Shown: one piece after another, positions 8,480-17,624 of the stretch | How the letters are laid out: each line of letters opens with the position of its first letter | How positions within the stretch are numbered: position 1 is the stretch's first letter | From: Bacteroidota bacterium | GTDB taxonomy: Bacteria > Bacteroidota > Ignavibacteria > Kryptoniales > JAKASW01 | DNA: 64,000 nt | Assembly: GCA_023381615.1 (NCBI GenBank) | Contig: JAMCQL010000066.1 | Span: forward strand, 1 to 64,000 | Reading direction: 5' to 3' | Program-made: the position numbers and the translations under genes | Notes under the pieces: model-generated | What the model saw: the letters and a program-made list of their open reading frames with translations, nothing else | The model's database searches: none | Told to the model about the DNA's origin: nothing

Positions 8480-10329
8480 AAAAATCAACTTATGCGTTCT
8501 TCGTGGTGTTAACGGTTCTACTACTCACACTCAATTCGTATTCTCAAACAGTAAAAGTGAGCATAAACGCTGGAAAACATATCTTCAACATTAACCCCTA
8601 TCTTTACGGGCTTAACGTTGCGAGATGGGACGAAGACCTTTTTCCAGGACCTGCACGGGACATGCTCCTGGATTGTGACCGGGATGCAATAAGGAAAGTC
8701 AAAGAAGCAGGATTCACCGTCTTAAAGTACCCAGGCGGGAACGACGCAGATCATTATATATGGAATAGTCCCGAGAACAGCGCCGGTGAAATGAACACGG
8801 ATGAGTACGCCGCTTTCCTGAATGCTGTTGGAGCTCAAGGATTCATAACTATAAATTTCAACGAGTCGCCGGAACTCGCTGCCGACTGGGTCAGGTATTG
8901 TAACAAAGTGAAAGGCTATGACATAAAATACTGGGAAGTGGGCGACGAACAATGGGGAACCTGGGCAGCAGGACATACGACGCCGGAAAAGTACGCCGAG
9001 CGCTTCATCCAGTTCGCAAAAGCCATGAAGGCGGTTGATCCTACGATCAAAATTGCTGCCGATGTCAAACCTTCAGACGACCCAAACGATTGGACATGTC
9101 GAGTCTTGAAAGCGGCCGGCAATTACATAGACATGGTTACCTTTTCTTACTACCCGCTTACAAACAAAAATGAAAATGCAGATTCGCTCTTCGCCAGTAT
9201 CAGTAGTTACCGCCGCGATTACGAGACGATCCGCCATGCGCTTGAGGAAACACTGCCGATCGTAGATCCCGTAAATGGGAAGGAAAAAGCGGACTCAATG
9301 TGGATCATCAATGTGGGTTACAATTCCATCAACGGTCGTCCGGGCCCAATTACATTATCGATCTCGAACGCTTTGTGGGTCGCAGATATGGTCGGGACAA
9401 TGGCTGAACTAGGTGAGCAGATGTCTTGCTATTGGGCGCTGCACAACTCATATCCTCCAAGGGGCGGCGACTATGGAATTCTGTCGGAAGACGGAAAAAA
9501 CACGCCGAGCTATAATTATTATGTCTTTCCGATCTACACCCATCTTTTCGGCCGGGAGCTGGTCGAGAGTTCTTCATCTGATTCGTCCTTGTCTGTCTAT
9601 TCAAGCATGTTTGGAAAAGACACGTTGTCAATTATCCTTATCAACAAAAACAAACAAAGTTCAAAGCATGTTGCATTTCAAGTGAACGGGTTTGAGCCGC
9701 AGGGCTCGGCAAGTGTGTGGATACTTAGTGCCAAACACAAACTCGATAGACTCGCTGATCTCCGGAATGTCGGCTCGTCCTTCGGTGCGCAAGTCCCACC
9801 ATATTCTCTGGTTGTTCTGCAACTATTGAGGAAAGGCGTCGTTCTGCCTCCGCCGAACTTAGCTTTGCATGAGCGTGTATCCGCATCATCAACGGCAAAG
9901 AACGGTCCCAACTTTGGCCCTTCGAGCGCAGTAGATGGAAAGCTGTACACGCGCTGGGCATCAGCGGCACTGTGGGGTGAGAAAAAAGGTCTCGATAAGC
10001 AGTGGTTCCAAGTTGATCTTGGAATGCCCCGCCAATTTGACAACATCGTGATCCACTGGGCAATGGGATACGGGATAAATTACAAGATATTGGCATCGAC
10101 TAATGCAAAAAAATGGACGACGATTTTTCATGAAACCGATGGCCATGGCGGCGTCGAGAAGATAGACTTCAAACCTATAAAAGCTCGCTATGTCAGACTC
10201 GTTGGGATTCAAGGTGCACGCGCAATTTCAACCTATTCCATTTATGAATTTGAAGTCTACAATTCTCCGAAGGATTCCGACCCAGTCGGGACAAGAATCA
10301 CTAATAATTTAATGTGCAATTTAGAATGA
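8476..10329 (+). CDS. Secreted GH51-like glycosidase with F5/8C (CBM32-like) domain
   Basis: Protein of 617 residues with a signal peptide (1-24, ending NSYSQ), a TIM-barrel domain (about 30-370) and a discoidin-like domain (about 455-595; SASSTAKNGPNFGPSSAVDGK to YSIYEFEVY). YWEVGDEQWGTW matches the acid/base motif of GH51/39-type retaining enzymes (Glu158). Where relatives have the nucleophile in T-E-Y-N-S, this protein reads INVGYNS (Gly281), so the nucleophile appears lost. The C-terminal domain probably binds sugar. It could be an altered or inactive enzyme. The stop overlaps the ATG of the next gene (ATGA). Confidence 0.75.
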   Translation: MKKSTYAFFVVLTVLLLTLNSYSQTVKVSINAGKHIFNINPYLYGLNVARWDEDLFPGPARDMLLDCDRDAIRKVKEAGFTVLKYPGGNDADHYIWNSPENSAGEMNTDEYAAFLNAVGAQGFITINFNESPELAADWVRYCNKVKGYDIKYWEVGDEQWGTWAAGHTTPEKYAERFIQFAKAMKAVDPTIKIAADVKPSDDPNDWTCRVLKAAGNYIDMVTFSYYPLTNKNENADSLFASISSYRRDYETIRHALEETLPIVDPVNGKEKADSMWIINVGYNSINGRPGPITLSISNALWVADMVGTMAELGEQMSCYWALHNSYPPRGGDYGILSEDGKNTPSYNYYVFPIYTHLFGRELVESSSSDSSLSVYSSMFGKDTLSIILINKNKQSSKHVAFQVNGFEPQGSASVWILSAKHKLDRLADLRNVGSSFGAQVPPYSLVVLQLLRKGVVLPPPNLALHERVSASSTAKNGPNFGPSSAVDGKLYTRWASAALWGEKKGLDKQWFQVDLGMPRQFDNIVIHWAMGYGINYKILASTNAKKWTTIFHETDGHGGVEKIDFKPIKARYVRLVGIQGARAISTYSIYEFEVYNSPKDSDPVGTRITNNLMCNLE

Positions 10330-11573
10330 CAAAAAAATTACCTGACAACAAACTTAATCTAAGTTCGGACAGAAGAAGCATTTCACCGATAGCACATAGA
10401 GTCAAACTTGGGTGCGAGCGCCTTCTTGAATCGGAAATGAAACTCATAAGAGGCAAGCGAATCGGTATTGTTACCAATCATAGCGGCGTCCTGCCATCAG
10501 GGATACACATAGTCGATGCCTTGAGGGCTGATTCAGATACTACAGTTGTCGCGCTGTTTTCTCCTGAGCACGGCATAAGGGGTGATGTTCCAGCAGGAAA
10601 ACACGTTGGTCATGGGATCGATAAGGCGAGCGGGCTGCCAATCTACTCGCTGTACGGCGAGCACAAGAAACCTGAAAAATGGATGCTCGAAAATGTTGAC
10701 TTGCTTGTTTACGATATTCAAGATCTGGCAACGCGCTTTTATACCTATGTGAGCACCCTAAATCTGGCAATGGAGGCAGCCGCCGAAAACGATATCCCAT
10801 TCATCGTTCTGGACCGACCTTGCCTAATCTCAGGAAATTTAATCGATGGACCTTTGCTGAAAGATGGTTTCAAGTCATTCATTGGGATGCAGCGAGTTCC
10901 GATCCTTTACAGCATGACTCCCGGCGAAATGGCATTCATGTTAAATGAGGAGAATATGCTGTCGCATGGAATAAAAGCAGAACTTCACGTTGTAAAATTA
11001 GAAAACTATTTCCGGTCAATGTGGTATGACGAAACTGGGCTCGACTGGGTAAATCCCTCGCCGAACATCACATCAATAGAGACAGCGGTCATGTATCCTG
11101 GCACAGCGCTCTTTGAAGGCACAAATGTCACTGAAGGACGAGGAACCAAACAGCCATTCAGATACGTTGGAGCGCCTTTTATTAAGAACACGCAATTAAC
11201 GGATTATCTGAATTCACTGGAGCTTAAAGGAGTAGAGTTCGTTCCTGTCAACTTCGTTCCTCGAAGCGGCAAGGGGGGATCAAATCCAAAGTACAAAAAC
11301 CAGAAATGCGGTGGTGTCGAGGTGCGGGTTGTGTATCGGGACAATGTGAAACCCGTAGAGGTTGGAATTGCAATGATCTGTGCAGCGAGGGAATTATATC
11401 CTGATCTGGTGAAATTTCGTGAAGATGGAGCTTTTGATCGACTAACCGGAGACGACAATATTCGAGAAATGATAGAACAAGGAAAAGACTATAAAGAGAT
11501 TTCGTCTTACTGGAAACATGAACTAAGGGAGTTCAGTAAAGTTAGGAAGAAATACTTTCTTTACGAAGATTAG
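10326..11573 (+). CDS. namZ: NamZ-type exo-beta-N-acetylmuramidase (DUF1343)
   Basis: Protein of 415 residues. Family motifs are GIVTNHSGVLPSG, LFSPEHGIRG (Glu81), LLVYDIQDLATRFYTY (Asp130/133) and FEGTNVTEGRGTKQPF. Known members remove terminal N-acetylmuramic acid from peptidoglycan fragments. ATG 10326 overlaps the stop of the preceding gene (ATGA). Unlike many members, no signal peptide is visible, so it may act in the cytoplasm on an imported disaccharide; that is inference. An anhydromuramic acid kinase gene (36147-37367) is elsewhere in the window. Confidence 0.85.
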   Translation: MTKKLPDNKLNLSSDRRSISPIAHRVKLGCERLLESEMKLIRGKRIGIVTNHSGVLPSGIHIVDALRADSDTTVVALFSPEHGIRGDVPAGKHVGHGIDKASGLPIYSLYGEHKKPEKWMLENVDLLVYDIQDLATRFYTYVSTLNLAMEAAAENDIPFIVLDRPCLISGNLIDGPLLKDGFKSFIGMQRVPILYSMTPGEMAFMLNEENMLSHGIKAELHVVKLENYFRSMWYDETGLDWVNPSPNITSIETAVMYPGTALFEGTNVTEGRGTKQPFRYVGAPFIKNTQLTDYLNSLELKGVEFVPVNFVPRSGKGGSNPKYKNQKCGGVEVRVVYRDNVKPVEVGIAMICAARELYPDLVKFREDGAFDRLTGDDNIREMIEQGKDYKEISSYWKHELREFSKVRKKYFLYED

Positions 11574-11780
11574 GTTACAGAATCAATGTTATGTTACTTT
11601 GGATGGAGAGGTGTTTTTGTGATTGCATCCTAATTTCCCCGCACATCGCAAAATTTCCTTTCCCCTGCCAAGCATAGCTAACTTCTCTAGAAGTTAAACC
11701 GGCTGTTTCTGTCATCCAGAAAATAACTCGGTGTAAGCGTGTTGCGCTTGTTTTGCTGGATGAACAGGATTATATTTGAA
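11574..11780. other. Intergenic region with hairpins before the riboswitch
   Basis: No gene is seen. A small dyad taacttct/agaagtta lies at 11679-11696. A larger fold pairs tcatccag (11712-11719) with ctggatga (11756-11763), and inside it aagcg-tgttg-cgctt (11735-11749) is followed by gtttt. It could end the upstream operon. The promoter of the thiamin operon must also lie here; I could not place it with confidence. Confidence 0.4.
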
Positions 11781-11874
11781 TGTCCGTTAGGGGTGCCTGT
11801 CCCGCCCAATGTGGGACGGCTGAGAAACACCCTACGAACCTGATCTGGATAATACCAGCGTAGGAAAATGGACA
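11781..11874 (+). promoter_or_regulatory. TPP riboswitch (THI element)
   Basis: All conserved parts are present: outer stem tgtcc (11781-11785) with ggaca (11870-11874), the core aggggtgcc, the variable stem gtcccgcc/gtgggac, ctgagaaacaccct, then gaacctgatctggata and ataccagcgtaggaa. Thiamin pyrophosphate binding should turn off the downstream receptor, pyrophosphokinase and symporter genes, all of which fit thiamin uptake. Confidence 0.95.
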
Positions 11875-11948
11875 AGCTTCTCAATAAACCGTTTTCACTT
11901 ACTGGTGTTCCAGCAGGCGGAAACGGTTTAACTATTTATGGAGAAGCT
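11875..11948 (+). promoter_or_regulatory. Riboswitch expression platform: hairpin hiding the ribosome site
   Basis: Right after the aptamer, agcttctc (11875-11882) pairs perfectly with gagaagct (11941-11948), and taaaccgttt (11885-11894) with aaacggttta (11921-11930). The outer stem covers the GGAG ribosome site and ends one base before the ATG at 11949. This predicts control at translation initiation rather than a terminator. The ttctc of the left arm could pair alternatively with gagaa of the aptamer core (11822-11826), giving a possible switch; that pairing is inference. Confidence 0.7.
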
Positions 11949-14456
11949 ATGAACACAGTGAGACTTACCTTATTGCTGCTACTGGGATTTGTTGTGGCAG
12001 CACAAGCGCAACAAGAATTTACGGTACATGGATCGGTTATAGATTCCGCTAATAACCTCGGCATCGCACAAGCTCAAATCAAAATATTGGCATTAGAGCA
12101 CGTTACCAAAACAGACGCCCAAGGTGAATTTAACTTCCAGGGACTTTCAAGAGGAAATTTTAATGTCGAAATATCGGCGCCCGGATACGATTCAAAGACG
12201 ACGGAAATCAGTGTCCCGAGCAAAGATTTAGTTGTTTACCTGACAAGGAAAACTTATAAGCTCCAGCCAATTCTAGTCACAGCACAGATCGCCAAGGAGC
12301 GGGAAACGCCTGTTACTTTCAGCAACCTACCGGGAAAAACAATCCACGAACAATACACAGTTCAGGATATACCGGTGTTGCTGTCACAACTTCCTTCCAT
12401 CACTCAATATTCCGAGAACGGCGAAGGCATTGGCTATTCTTACATAACGATGCGCGGTTTCGACCAGCGAAGAATCTCGGTCATGATTAACGGCATTCCT
12501 CAGAATGATCCGGAAGACCATAATGTGTACTGGATAGATGTCCCGGACCTGCAGGCAAGCACACAGATAATCCAAGTGCAGCGCGGTGCCGGAAGTGAAT
12601 TCTATGGACCGCCTGCAATCGGAGGATCGATCAACATTGAAACATCAAATTTTGCCAATGAAAGGAAATTGAATTTCTCATTTGGCAGCGGATCAACCGG
12701 TTCCAATGGACTTGTTCAAAGGTATTCAGCTACTGTCAGTTCCGGATTAATTGGAAACCAATATTCTATTTATGCACATCTTGCAAAAATCATGACCGAC
12801 GGGTTCAGACAAAATTCCTGGGTCAATTTGAATAGTTACTTTCTTAATGCTACACGATACGACGACAACGTAACTACCGAAATTAATATTTATGGTGGAC
12901 CAATTTCGGACGGACTCGCATATCTCGGCCTGCCAAAATTTGCCGCGCTCGACAAAAATTTACGCACAGCCAATTGGGATGATTGGAATTCCGACAGCAA
13001 CATGGTCAACTACTCGCCGCATATGACACGTTTCATTTCGAGCAATGGCCTTGACACGGTTTATGCCGTGCCAAGAAGGAGCTCCGAGATCGAAAACTTT
13101 TCGCAGCCTCATTTCGAGCTGCTAAACGAGTGGAAAATATCTCCGACGTTAACTCTGAATAATTCGTTCTTCGCAGTCTACGGGTCGGGCTTTTTCGATT
13201 ACGACGGTTCATGGGCAGATACCAATTACTTTCGCATAACATCGCAGTATGGTTATCATCCGACGGGAAACCCGAGCGACGCTTTGATACACGCATACGT
13301 GAGCCTCAAACAATTCGGATGGCTTCCCCGCGTTACGATTCAACATTCGGATGGGACACTAGTGCTAGGATCAGAACTGGACCGCAATTACTCCGACCAT
13401 TGGGCGAGTATAAGATGGGCAAACAATCTACCTCTTGGCTTATCTGCCGATTACCATTACAACGAGTGGCGCGCACTAACGGATGTTGCGACAGTCTATG
13501 GACACGAATTATATGACATCAACCAAAGCACCACTTTAATGCTCGACCTCGAATATGCATTCAAGCAATACAAATTTTACGATGAGAAATTTGTCGGAAA
13601 CAAATTCACGGTTCCCTACCGCTTTCTTAATCCAAGAATAGGAATTAACTACAACATTTCAACAACATCTAATATCTACTTCAATGTCAGCCAGACTTCG
13701 CGTGAACCGCAGTTAGCGAGCATCTATAACGCGGACGAATCAAGCGGTGGAGAGACACCGCATTTTGCACTTAATCCGGACAGCACTTACAATTTCGGCG
13801 AACCTTTGATTAAGCCAGAAACTCTGAACGACTTTGAGCTTGGTTATCATTTCAGCAACGAAAAATTGAGACTTGGTTTGACGGCATACTGGATGGAATT
13901 TTACAACGAACTCGTTTCAAACGGACTACTCGATCAATATGGACAACCAATAACCGGCAATGCGAAACGAACCAGACACATCGGACTCGAATTAGAAGCT
14001 AACGCAATTTTAACAAAAGAGTTTGCCCTCTATGGCAATGTCTCATTAAGCAGAAATAGGCTGATAAACTATACAAGCTATACTGACACATTGGGCAATC
14101 CCATCGCAAGCGGCATTTCACTCGATGGAAATAGGATCTCCGGATTTCCGGAGCTCTTGGGAAACATTCGTGCGTCGTATGTGGACAACGGCTTTTCCAT
14201 TGCCATACTTGGCCAGTATGTTGGTTCACAATACACGGATAACTTCCAGCTCGCTTCAAGAAAAGTGGATCCGTATTTTATTGTGAACGGCTGGCTCTCT
14301 TACAGGATAAACAACTTCTTGTCGCTTTCTTCAATTGAATTAAAACTCTATGTGAACAACCTGCTGAACCGTATCTATATTGCACACGGCGAGGGTGATT
14401 ACTTCTTCCCTGCCGCTGCCAGGAATTTCTTCTTGAATTGTTCAGTTAGTCTGTAG
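11949..14456 (+). CDS. TonB-dependent outer-membrane receptor, probably for thiamin
   Basis: Protein of 835 residues with signal peptide MNTVRLTLLLLLGFVVAAQA, a carboxypeptidase-regulatory-like domain (about 22-115, FTVHGSVIDSANNLGIAQA), a plug (about 140-270; ITMRGFDQRRISVMING) and a beta-barrel ending FFLNCSVSL. ATG 11949 has GGAG upstream; a longer frame from 11868 would start inside the riboswitch and is rejected. Control by a TPP riboswitch and co-transcription with thiamin pyrophosphokinase indicate uptake of thiamin or its phosphates, as for the OMR1-type receptors known in Bacteroidota. Confidence 0.9.
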   Translation: MNTVRLTLLLLLGFVVAAQAQQEFTVHGSVIDSANNLGIAQAQIKILALEHVTKTDAQGEFNFQGLSRGNFNVEISAPGYDSKTTEISVPSKDLVVYLTRKTYKLQPILVTAQIAKERETPVTFSNLPGKTIHEQYTVQDIPVLLSQLPSITQYSENGEGIGYSYITMRGFDQRRISVMINGIPQNDPEDHNVYWIDVPDLQASTQIIQVQRGAGSEFYGPPAIGGSINIETSNFANERKLNFSFGSGSTGSNGLVQRYSATVSSGLIGNQYSIYAHLAKIMTDGFRQNSWVNLNSYFLNATRYDDNVTTEINIYGGPISDGLAYLGLPKFAALDKNLRTANWDDWNSDSNMVNYSPHMTRFISSNGLDTVYAVPRRSSEIENFSQPHFELLNEWKISPTLTLNNSFFAVYGSGFFDYDGSWADTNYFRITSQYGYHPTGNPSDALIHAYVSLKQFGWLPRVTIQHSDGTLVLGSELDRNYSDHWASIRWANNLPLGLSADYHYNEWRALTDVATVYGHELYDINQSTTLMLDLEYAFKQYKFYDEKFVGNKFTVPYRFLNPRIGINYNISTTSNIYFNVSQTSREPQLASIYNADESSGGETPHFALNPDSTYNFGEPLIKPETLNDFELGYHFSNEKLRLGLTAYWMEFYNELVSNGLLDQYGQPITGNAKRTRHIGLELEANAILTKEFALYGNVSLSRNRLINYTSYTDTLGNPIASGISLDGNRISGFPELLGNIRASYVDNGFSIAILGQYVGSQYTDNFQLASRKVDPYFIVNGWLSYRINNFLSLSSIELKLYVNNLLNRIYIAHGEGDYFFPAAARNFFLNCSVSL

Positions 14457-14461
14457 AGAAA

Positions 14462-15088
14462 ATGAATTTTGACAACTTTGTTTTGCTCTTTTGTAACGGC
14501 GATCCTCCGTCTCGCGAACGACTGCGAAAAGTCGCGCCGCATCCTGCTTTGATTGCGTGTGCTGATGGTGGAGCGCAAAAAGCAATTGCGACCGGATATA
14601 AGCCTAACCTCATCGTCGGCGATCTAGATTCGTTTGTTCGATCTGACGCCGACCTCAAAAACACAGAGATCGTAAAAATATCTTCTCAAGACAATAACGA
14701 TTTTGAGAAGACTCTCGATTTCATGCTTCAAAAAGGGTGGAACAATTTTCTCATTGCGGCTTTCGCTGGCGGAAGAATAGACCAGACAATGGCAAACATG
14801 CAGATAGCCTACGAATACTCAAAGAAATGCACAATAGCCCTCGTAGATGACGAGTACGTGATTGTGCCGGTGACTCAAAACTTGGTTGAAAAAGTCCCAT
14901 CCGGAACTCTCATATCTATAATTCCAATGAAAGATGACACAATCGTCAGCACAGAAGGATTAGTCTACGAGCTAAGTCACGACAAAATCAGAAAAGGCGG
15001 CCAAGGGATCAGCAATCGTGCTGTTAAAGATAAAATAGTAATTTCGATCCACAAGGGCGGAGTTCTGGTTTTCATAAAGGAAGTATGA
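14462..15088 (+). CDS. thiN: Thiamin pyrophosphokinase
   Basis: Protein of 208 residues. It transfers pyrophosphate from ATP to thiamin in the cytoplasm. Motifs match the family: ACADGGA (32-38), VGDLDS (52-57), DNNDFEKTLD (77-86) and AGGRIDQTMANM (102-113). The C-terminal half ends in the usual small beta domain (ISNRAVKDKIVISIHKGG). It starts five bases after the receptor gene and overlaps the symporter gene (ATGA), so it traps imported thiamin as the cofactor. Confidence 0.9.
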   Translation: MNFDNFVLLFCNGDPPSRERLRKVAPHPALIACADGGAQKAIATGYKPNLIVGDLDSFVRSDADLKNTEIVKISSQDNNDFEKTLDFMLQKGWNNFLIAAFAGGRIDQTMANMQIAYEYSKKCTIALVDDEYVIVPVTQNLVEKVPSGTLISIIPMKDDTIVSTEGLVYELSHDKIRKGGQGISNRAVKDKIVISIHKGGVLVFIKEV

Positions 15089-16527
15089 CAGTCAAGCTCT
15101 CAATTGCCGATTGGCTGGTCATAATTTTGTATTTTGCCGCCGTAGTGTTCGTCGGATTTCGCGCGGCAAGAAAAGTACGCAACCACATAGACGAGTATTT
15201 AGTGGCGGGCAGAAGTCTCACTTTGCCGATTTTTGTGGCAACTCTGGTCTCAACCTGGTACGGTGGAATATTAGGCGTGGGCGAATTTTCCTACCGATAT
15301 GGAATTTCAAATTGGTTCGTATTCGGAGTGCCTTACTATTTCTTCGCGATCCTGTTTGCAATATTTTTGGCTCCTCGCGTTCATAAAGCGAAACTCCACA
15401 CAATACCTGATAAGTTACGCCAAACTTATGGCGACCCCACCGCGAACATGGGTTCGTTTCTGACTCTGTTCATAGTGACGCCAGCGCCGTATGTTCTAAT
15501 GGTCGGGATAATTGTCGAAATGCTTTTTGGATGGAGTTTGACCGCTTCGGTCATATTCGCAACAGTAGTTTCGGTAGCTTATCTATATTCAGGCGGATTG
15601 CATTCTGATGTGAGAACGAATACCGTCGAATTTATCTTGATGTTCATTGGTTTCGGTGTAATTCTTCCATATTGTTATTCACATTACGGAGGGTTTTCCT
15701 TCATAAAGTCTCATGTTCCACCTGGCCATTTAACGCTGACCGGAGGAAATCCATGGCAATATATCATCGCGTGGTTTTTCATAGCGAGTTGGACATTGAT
15801 TGATCCGGCATTTCATCAAAGATGCTACGCGGCAAAATCGGGGTCGGTTGCGCGGTACGGCATTTTAGTCTCAATCATATTTTGGCTTTTTTTCGATTTC
15901 ATGACATCAACTGCCGGTCTTTATGCAAGAGCAATCGTTCCAAATCTTACTCAGCCAGCAATGTCATATCCTGCACTCGCAGAAGTCGTCTTGCCAAGCT
16001 TCATGAAAGGACTCTTCTATGTAGGAATTCTTGCAACTATCATGTCAAGCCTTGAGAGCCTGACTTTCATTTCCGCGGTGACGATTGGCAAAGACATCCT
16101 CTATCGGCATTTGGGCAAGCGCAGAAACACAGAAGATGCAAGCCCAAAGATATTGACTTACTCCCAGATTGGAATTTTTTTGACAGCTTTAATTTCAATC
16201 GCTATTTCCCTTCTATTGCCTTCAGTTATAGAGATATGGTACGACTTAGGAACTGTGTTTGTGCCCGGGCTTTTGATCCCTTTGGTAACAAGCTATTTCC
16301 CGAGGCTCCAGATTCACCGAAGATTTATTTTTCTATCCATGACTTTCGGCTGGTCGACTTCCCTTTTCTGGCTTGTGTTAGGATTTCTGCGGGGCAGCCC
16401 AACTGATCCAAGTTATCTCTTTAACATTCAGCCGATGTACCCTGGGCTTGTTCTTTCTGCGATGTTCTACTTCATTGGCTTCGCAAGAAAGACGAAGGAG
16501 ATTTCTCCTGTTTACAATGTTGAATGA
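15085..16527 (+). CDS. SSS-family symporter, probable thiamin transporter
   Basis: Protein of 480 residues with about 13 membrane segments. It opens with LSIADWLVIILYFAAVVFVGF and has DEYLVAGRSL and STWYGG, standard for sodium:solute symporters. It is the last gene of the TPP-riboswitch operon and overlaps thiN by four bases. In many Bacteroidota the inner-membrane thiamin carrier of such operons is PnuT; none is present here, so this protein probably fills that step. It is only distantly similar to the symporter at 6772-8292. Substrate is inferred from context. Confidence 0.85.
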   Translation: MTVKLSIADWLVIILYFAAVVFVGFRAARKVRNHIDEYLVAGRSLTLPIFVATLVSTWYGGILGVGEFSYRYGISNWFVFGVPYYFFAILFAIFLAPRVHKAKLHTIPDKLRQTYGDPTANMGSFLTLFIVTPAPYVLMVGIIVEMLFGWSLTASVIFATVVSVAYLYSGGLHSDVRTNTVEFILMFIGFGVILPYCYSHYGGFSFIKSHVPPGHLTLTGGNPWQYIIAWFFIASWTLIDPAFHQRCYAAKSGSVARYGILVSIIFWLFFDFMTSTAGLYARAIVPNLTQPAMSYPALAEVVLPSFMKGLFYVGILATIMSSLESLTFISAVTIGKDILYRHLGKRRNTEDASPKILTYSQIGIFLTALISIAISLLLPSVIEIWYDLGTVFVPGLLIPLVTSYFPRLQIHRRFIFLSMTFGWSTSLFWLVLGFLRGSPTDPSYLFNIQPMYPGLVLSAMFYFIGFARKTKEISPVYNVE

Positions 16528-16967
16528 TAGCAGCTTAAAATAATTTTACCGGTATTGTTTTGATCCATAGAGACGTGGCCGAAAAGTCCCACTGTCCGAA
16601 GGATCCTTTGGACAAGACCCGATAAAGAAAAGAATAGCACGCGTGAGCGCTTTGCGCCATCCCGCATACAAAATTTATAAAGGGCATCTCTAAAAACTAA
16701 TTTGTTTCACCGCGGAGACGCAAAGACGCTGAGAAAAAATTATAAAAAAGATACTCTGCGACTTCGCGCCTTTGCGGTGAAAAATATTTTGGGGTTTTTC
16801 GAGATACCCTAAAATAATTGAGCGGGAGATGACACACCTGTGTAACAAAAGAGCTATTTCACAGAGAAACACCGAGTGGCGCCCCCGCAAGCGGGATCTT
16901 CGACTTGCGCCATCACGCATTCCACTCGGCCGGGCATCTAGATCATTCTTTATAAACCCCGTTGGAT
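16528..16967. repeat. Gene-free region filled with palindromic repeats
   Basis: No gene is seen. It contains: a 24-base sequence (16568-16591, core gacgtggccgaaaag) that recurs at 33747-33770; an almost perfect palindrome tgtccgaa-ggatcc-tttggaca (16593-16614); an inverted repeat of about 28-base imperfect arms beginning ttcaccgcggagacgc (16706-16781); and arms ccgagtgg/ccactcgg (16872-16879, 16922-16929) around cccgcaagcggg. These look like intergenic repeat families piled up between two convergent genes. Confidence 0.7.
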
Positions 16968-17624
16968 TCAAAACTTCAGTCGGAATGCTATTGCCACCGT
17001 CGCGCCATTCAAAGGAGTGGAGGTAAGATTTGGTGAAACGTCAAATCCAGACAGTTCTGCATCGACGTAAGCATCGAGCATCGAAAGCAGATAGGCTCCA
17101 GCGATATACCATGCATACGAGTCCCGCTGGTCTCTGTATCCATCACGCGTTCCTTGCAGAGCGGAGAGATTATATTGTCGTTGGTAACTTGACAAATTGT
17201 ATGGTGGACCAGCAGCAAGAGAGTCGGCAAACTGCGACCGGTATGACTGATACAGCTTATTATTTGAAATCCATTGTGATACAAAAAAAGCTTGCACACC
17301 AATAATAATCGGCACCTTCCAATAGCTTCCGTTATATACTTGTCCTCCACCGGGAATTACCATAGACAACAAAACCGCAGCCAGAGGAGACCTTTGGTCA
17401 GACTTAATGCCTGAACTATCAGTCACCTCACCATGATTAGCGGCAGATGAATCAATTGCATAGCTCTGTAAACCTAGTTCTCTTTCAAGTTGAAGCGACC
17501 GGTTTGAAATTGAATTACCGAAAAGGGTTTGTGCATTCAACCCGAACGGACACGAGATAAAAAAAGAAAATATCGCGCAAAGAAATAGAACTAGGTTCTT
17601 GGACCTATTTGCTGGCAATGACAT
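16968..17624 (-). CDS. DUF5683-type membrane/envelope protein
   Basis: Protein of 218 residues with a signal-like N-terminus (LVLFLCAIFSFFISCPFGLNAQ). The core SPLAAVLLSMVIPGGGQVYNGSYWKVPIIIG is the pattern of DUF5683, found beside parAB in many Bacteroidota. Two further hydrophobic helices follow (about 115-135 and 180-200). ATG 17624 is preferred over TTG 17633. It overlaps the end of the RidA gene by 20 bases. Function is unknown; the link to chromosome-partition genes is conserved in the phylum. Confidence 0.75.
   Translation of the reverse strand: MSLPANRSKNLVLFLCAIFSFFISCPFGLNAQTLFGNSISNRSLQLERELGLQSYAIDSSAANHGEVTDSSGIKSDQRSPLAAVLLSMVIPGGGQVYNGSYWKVPIIIGVQAFFVSQWISNNKLYQSYRSQFADSLAAGPPYNLSSYQRQYNLSALQGTRDGYRDQRDSYAWYIAGAYLLSMLDAYVDAELSGFDVSPNLTSTPLNGATVAIAFRLKF

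Noticed and set aside
11868-11948. Extended N-terminus for the thiamin receptor
   Set aside because: It would start inside the riboswitch outer stem; the signal peptide begins at ATG 11949 with a ribosome site.
16690-16971. Possible 93-codon minus-strand gene
   Set aside because: It consists of inverted repeat sequence (16706-16781 and 16872-16929).
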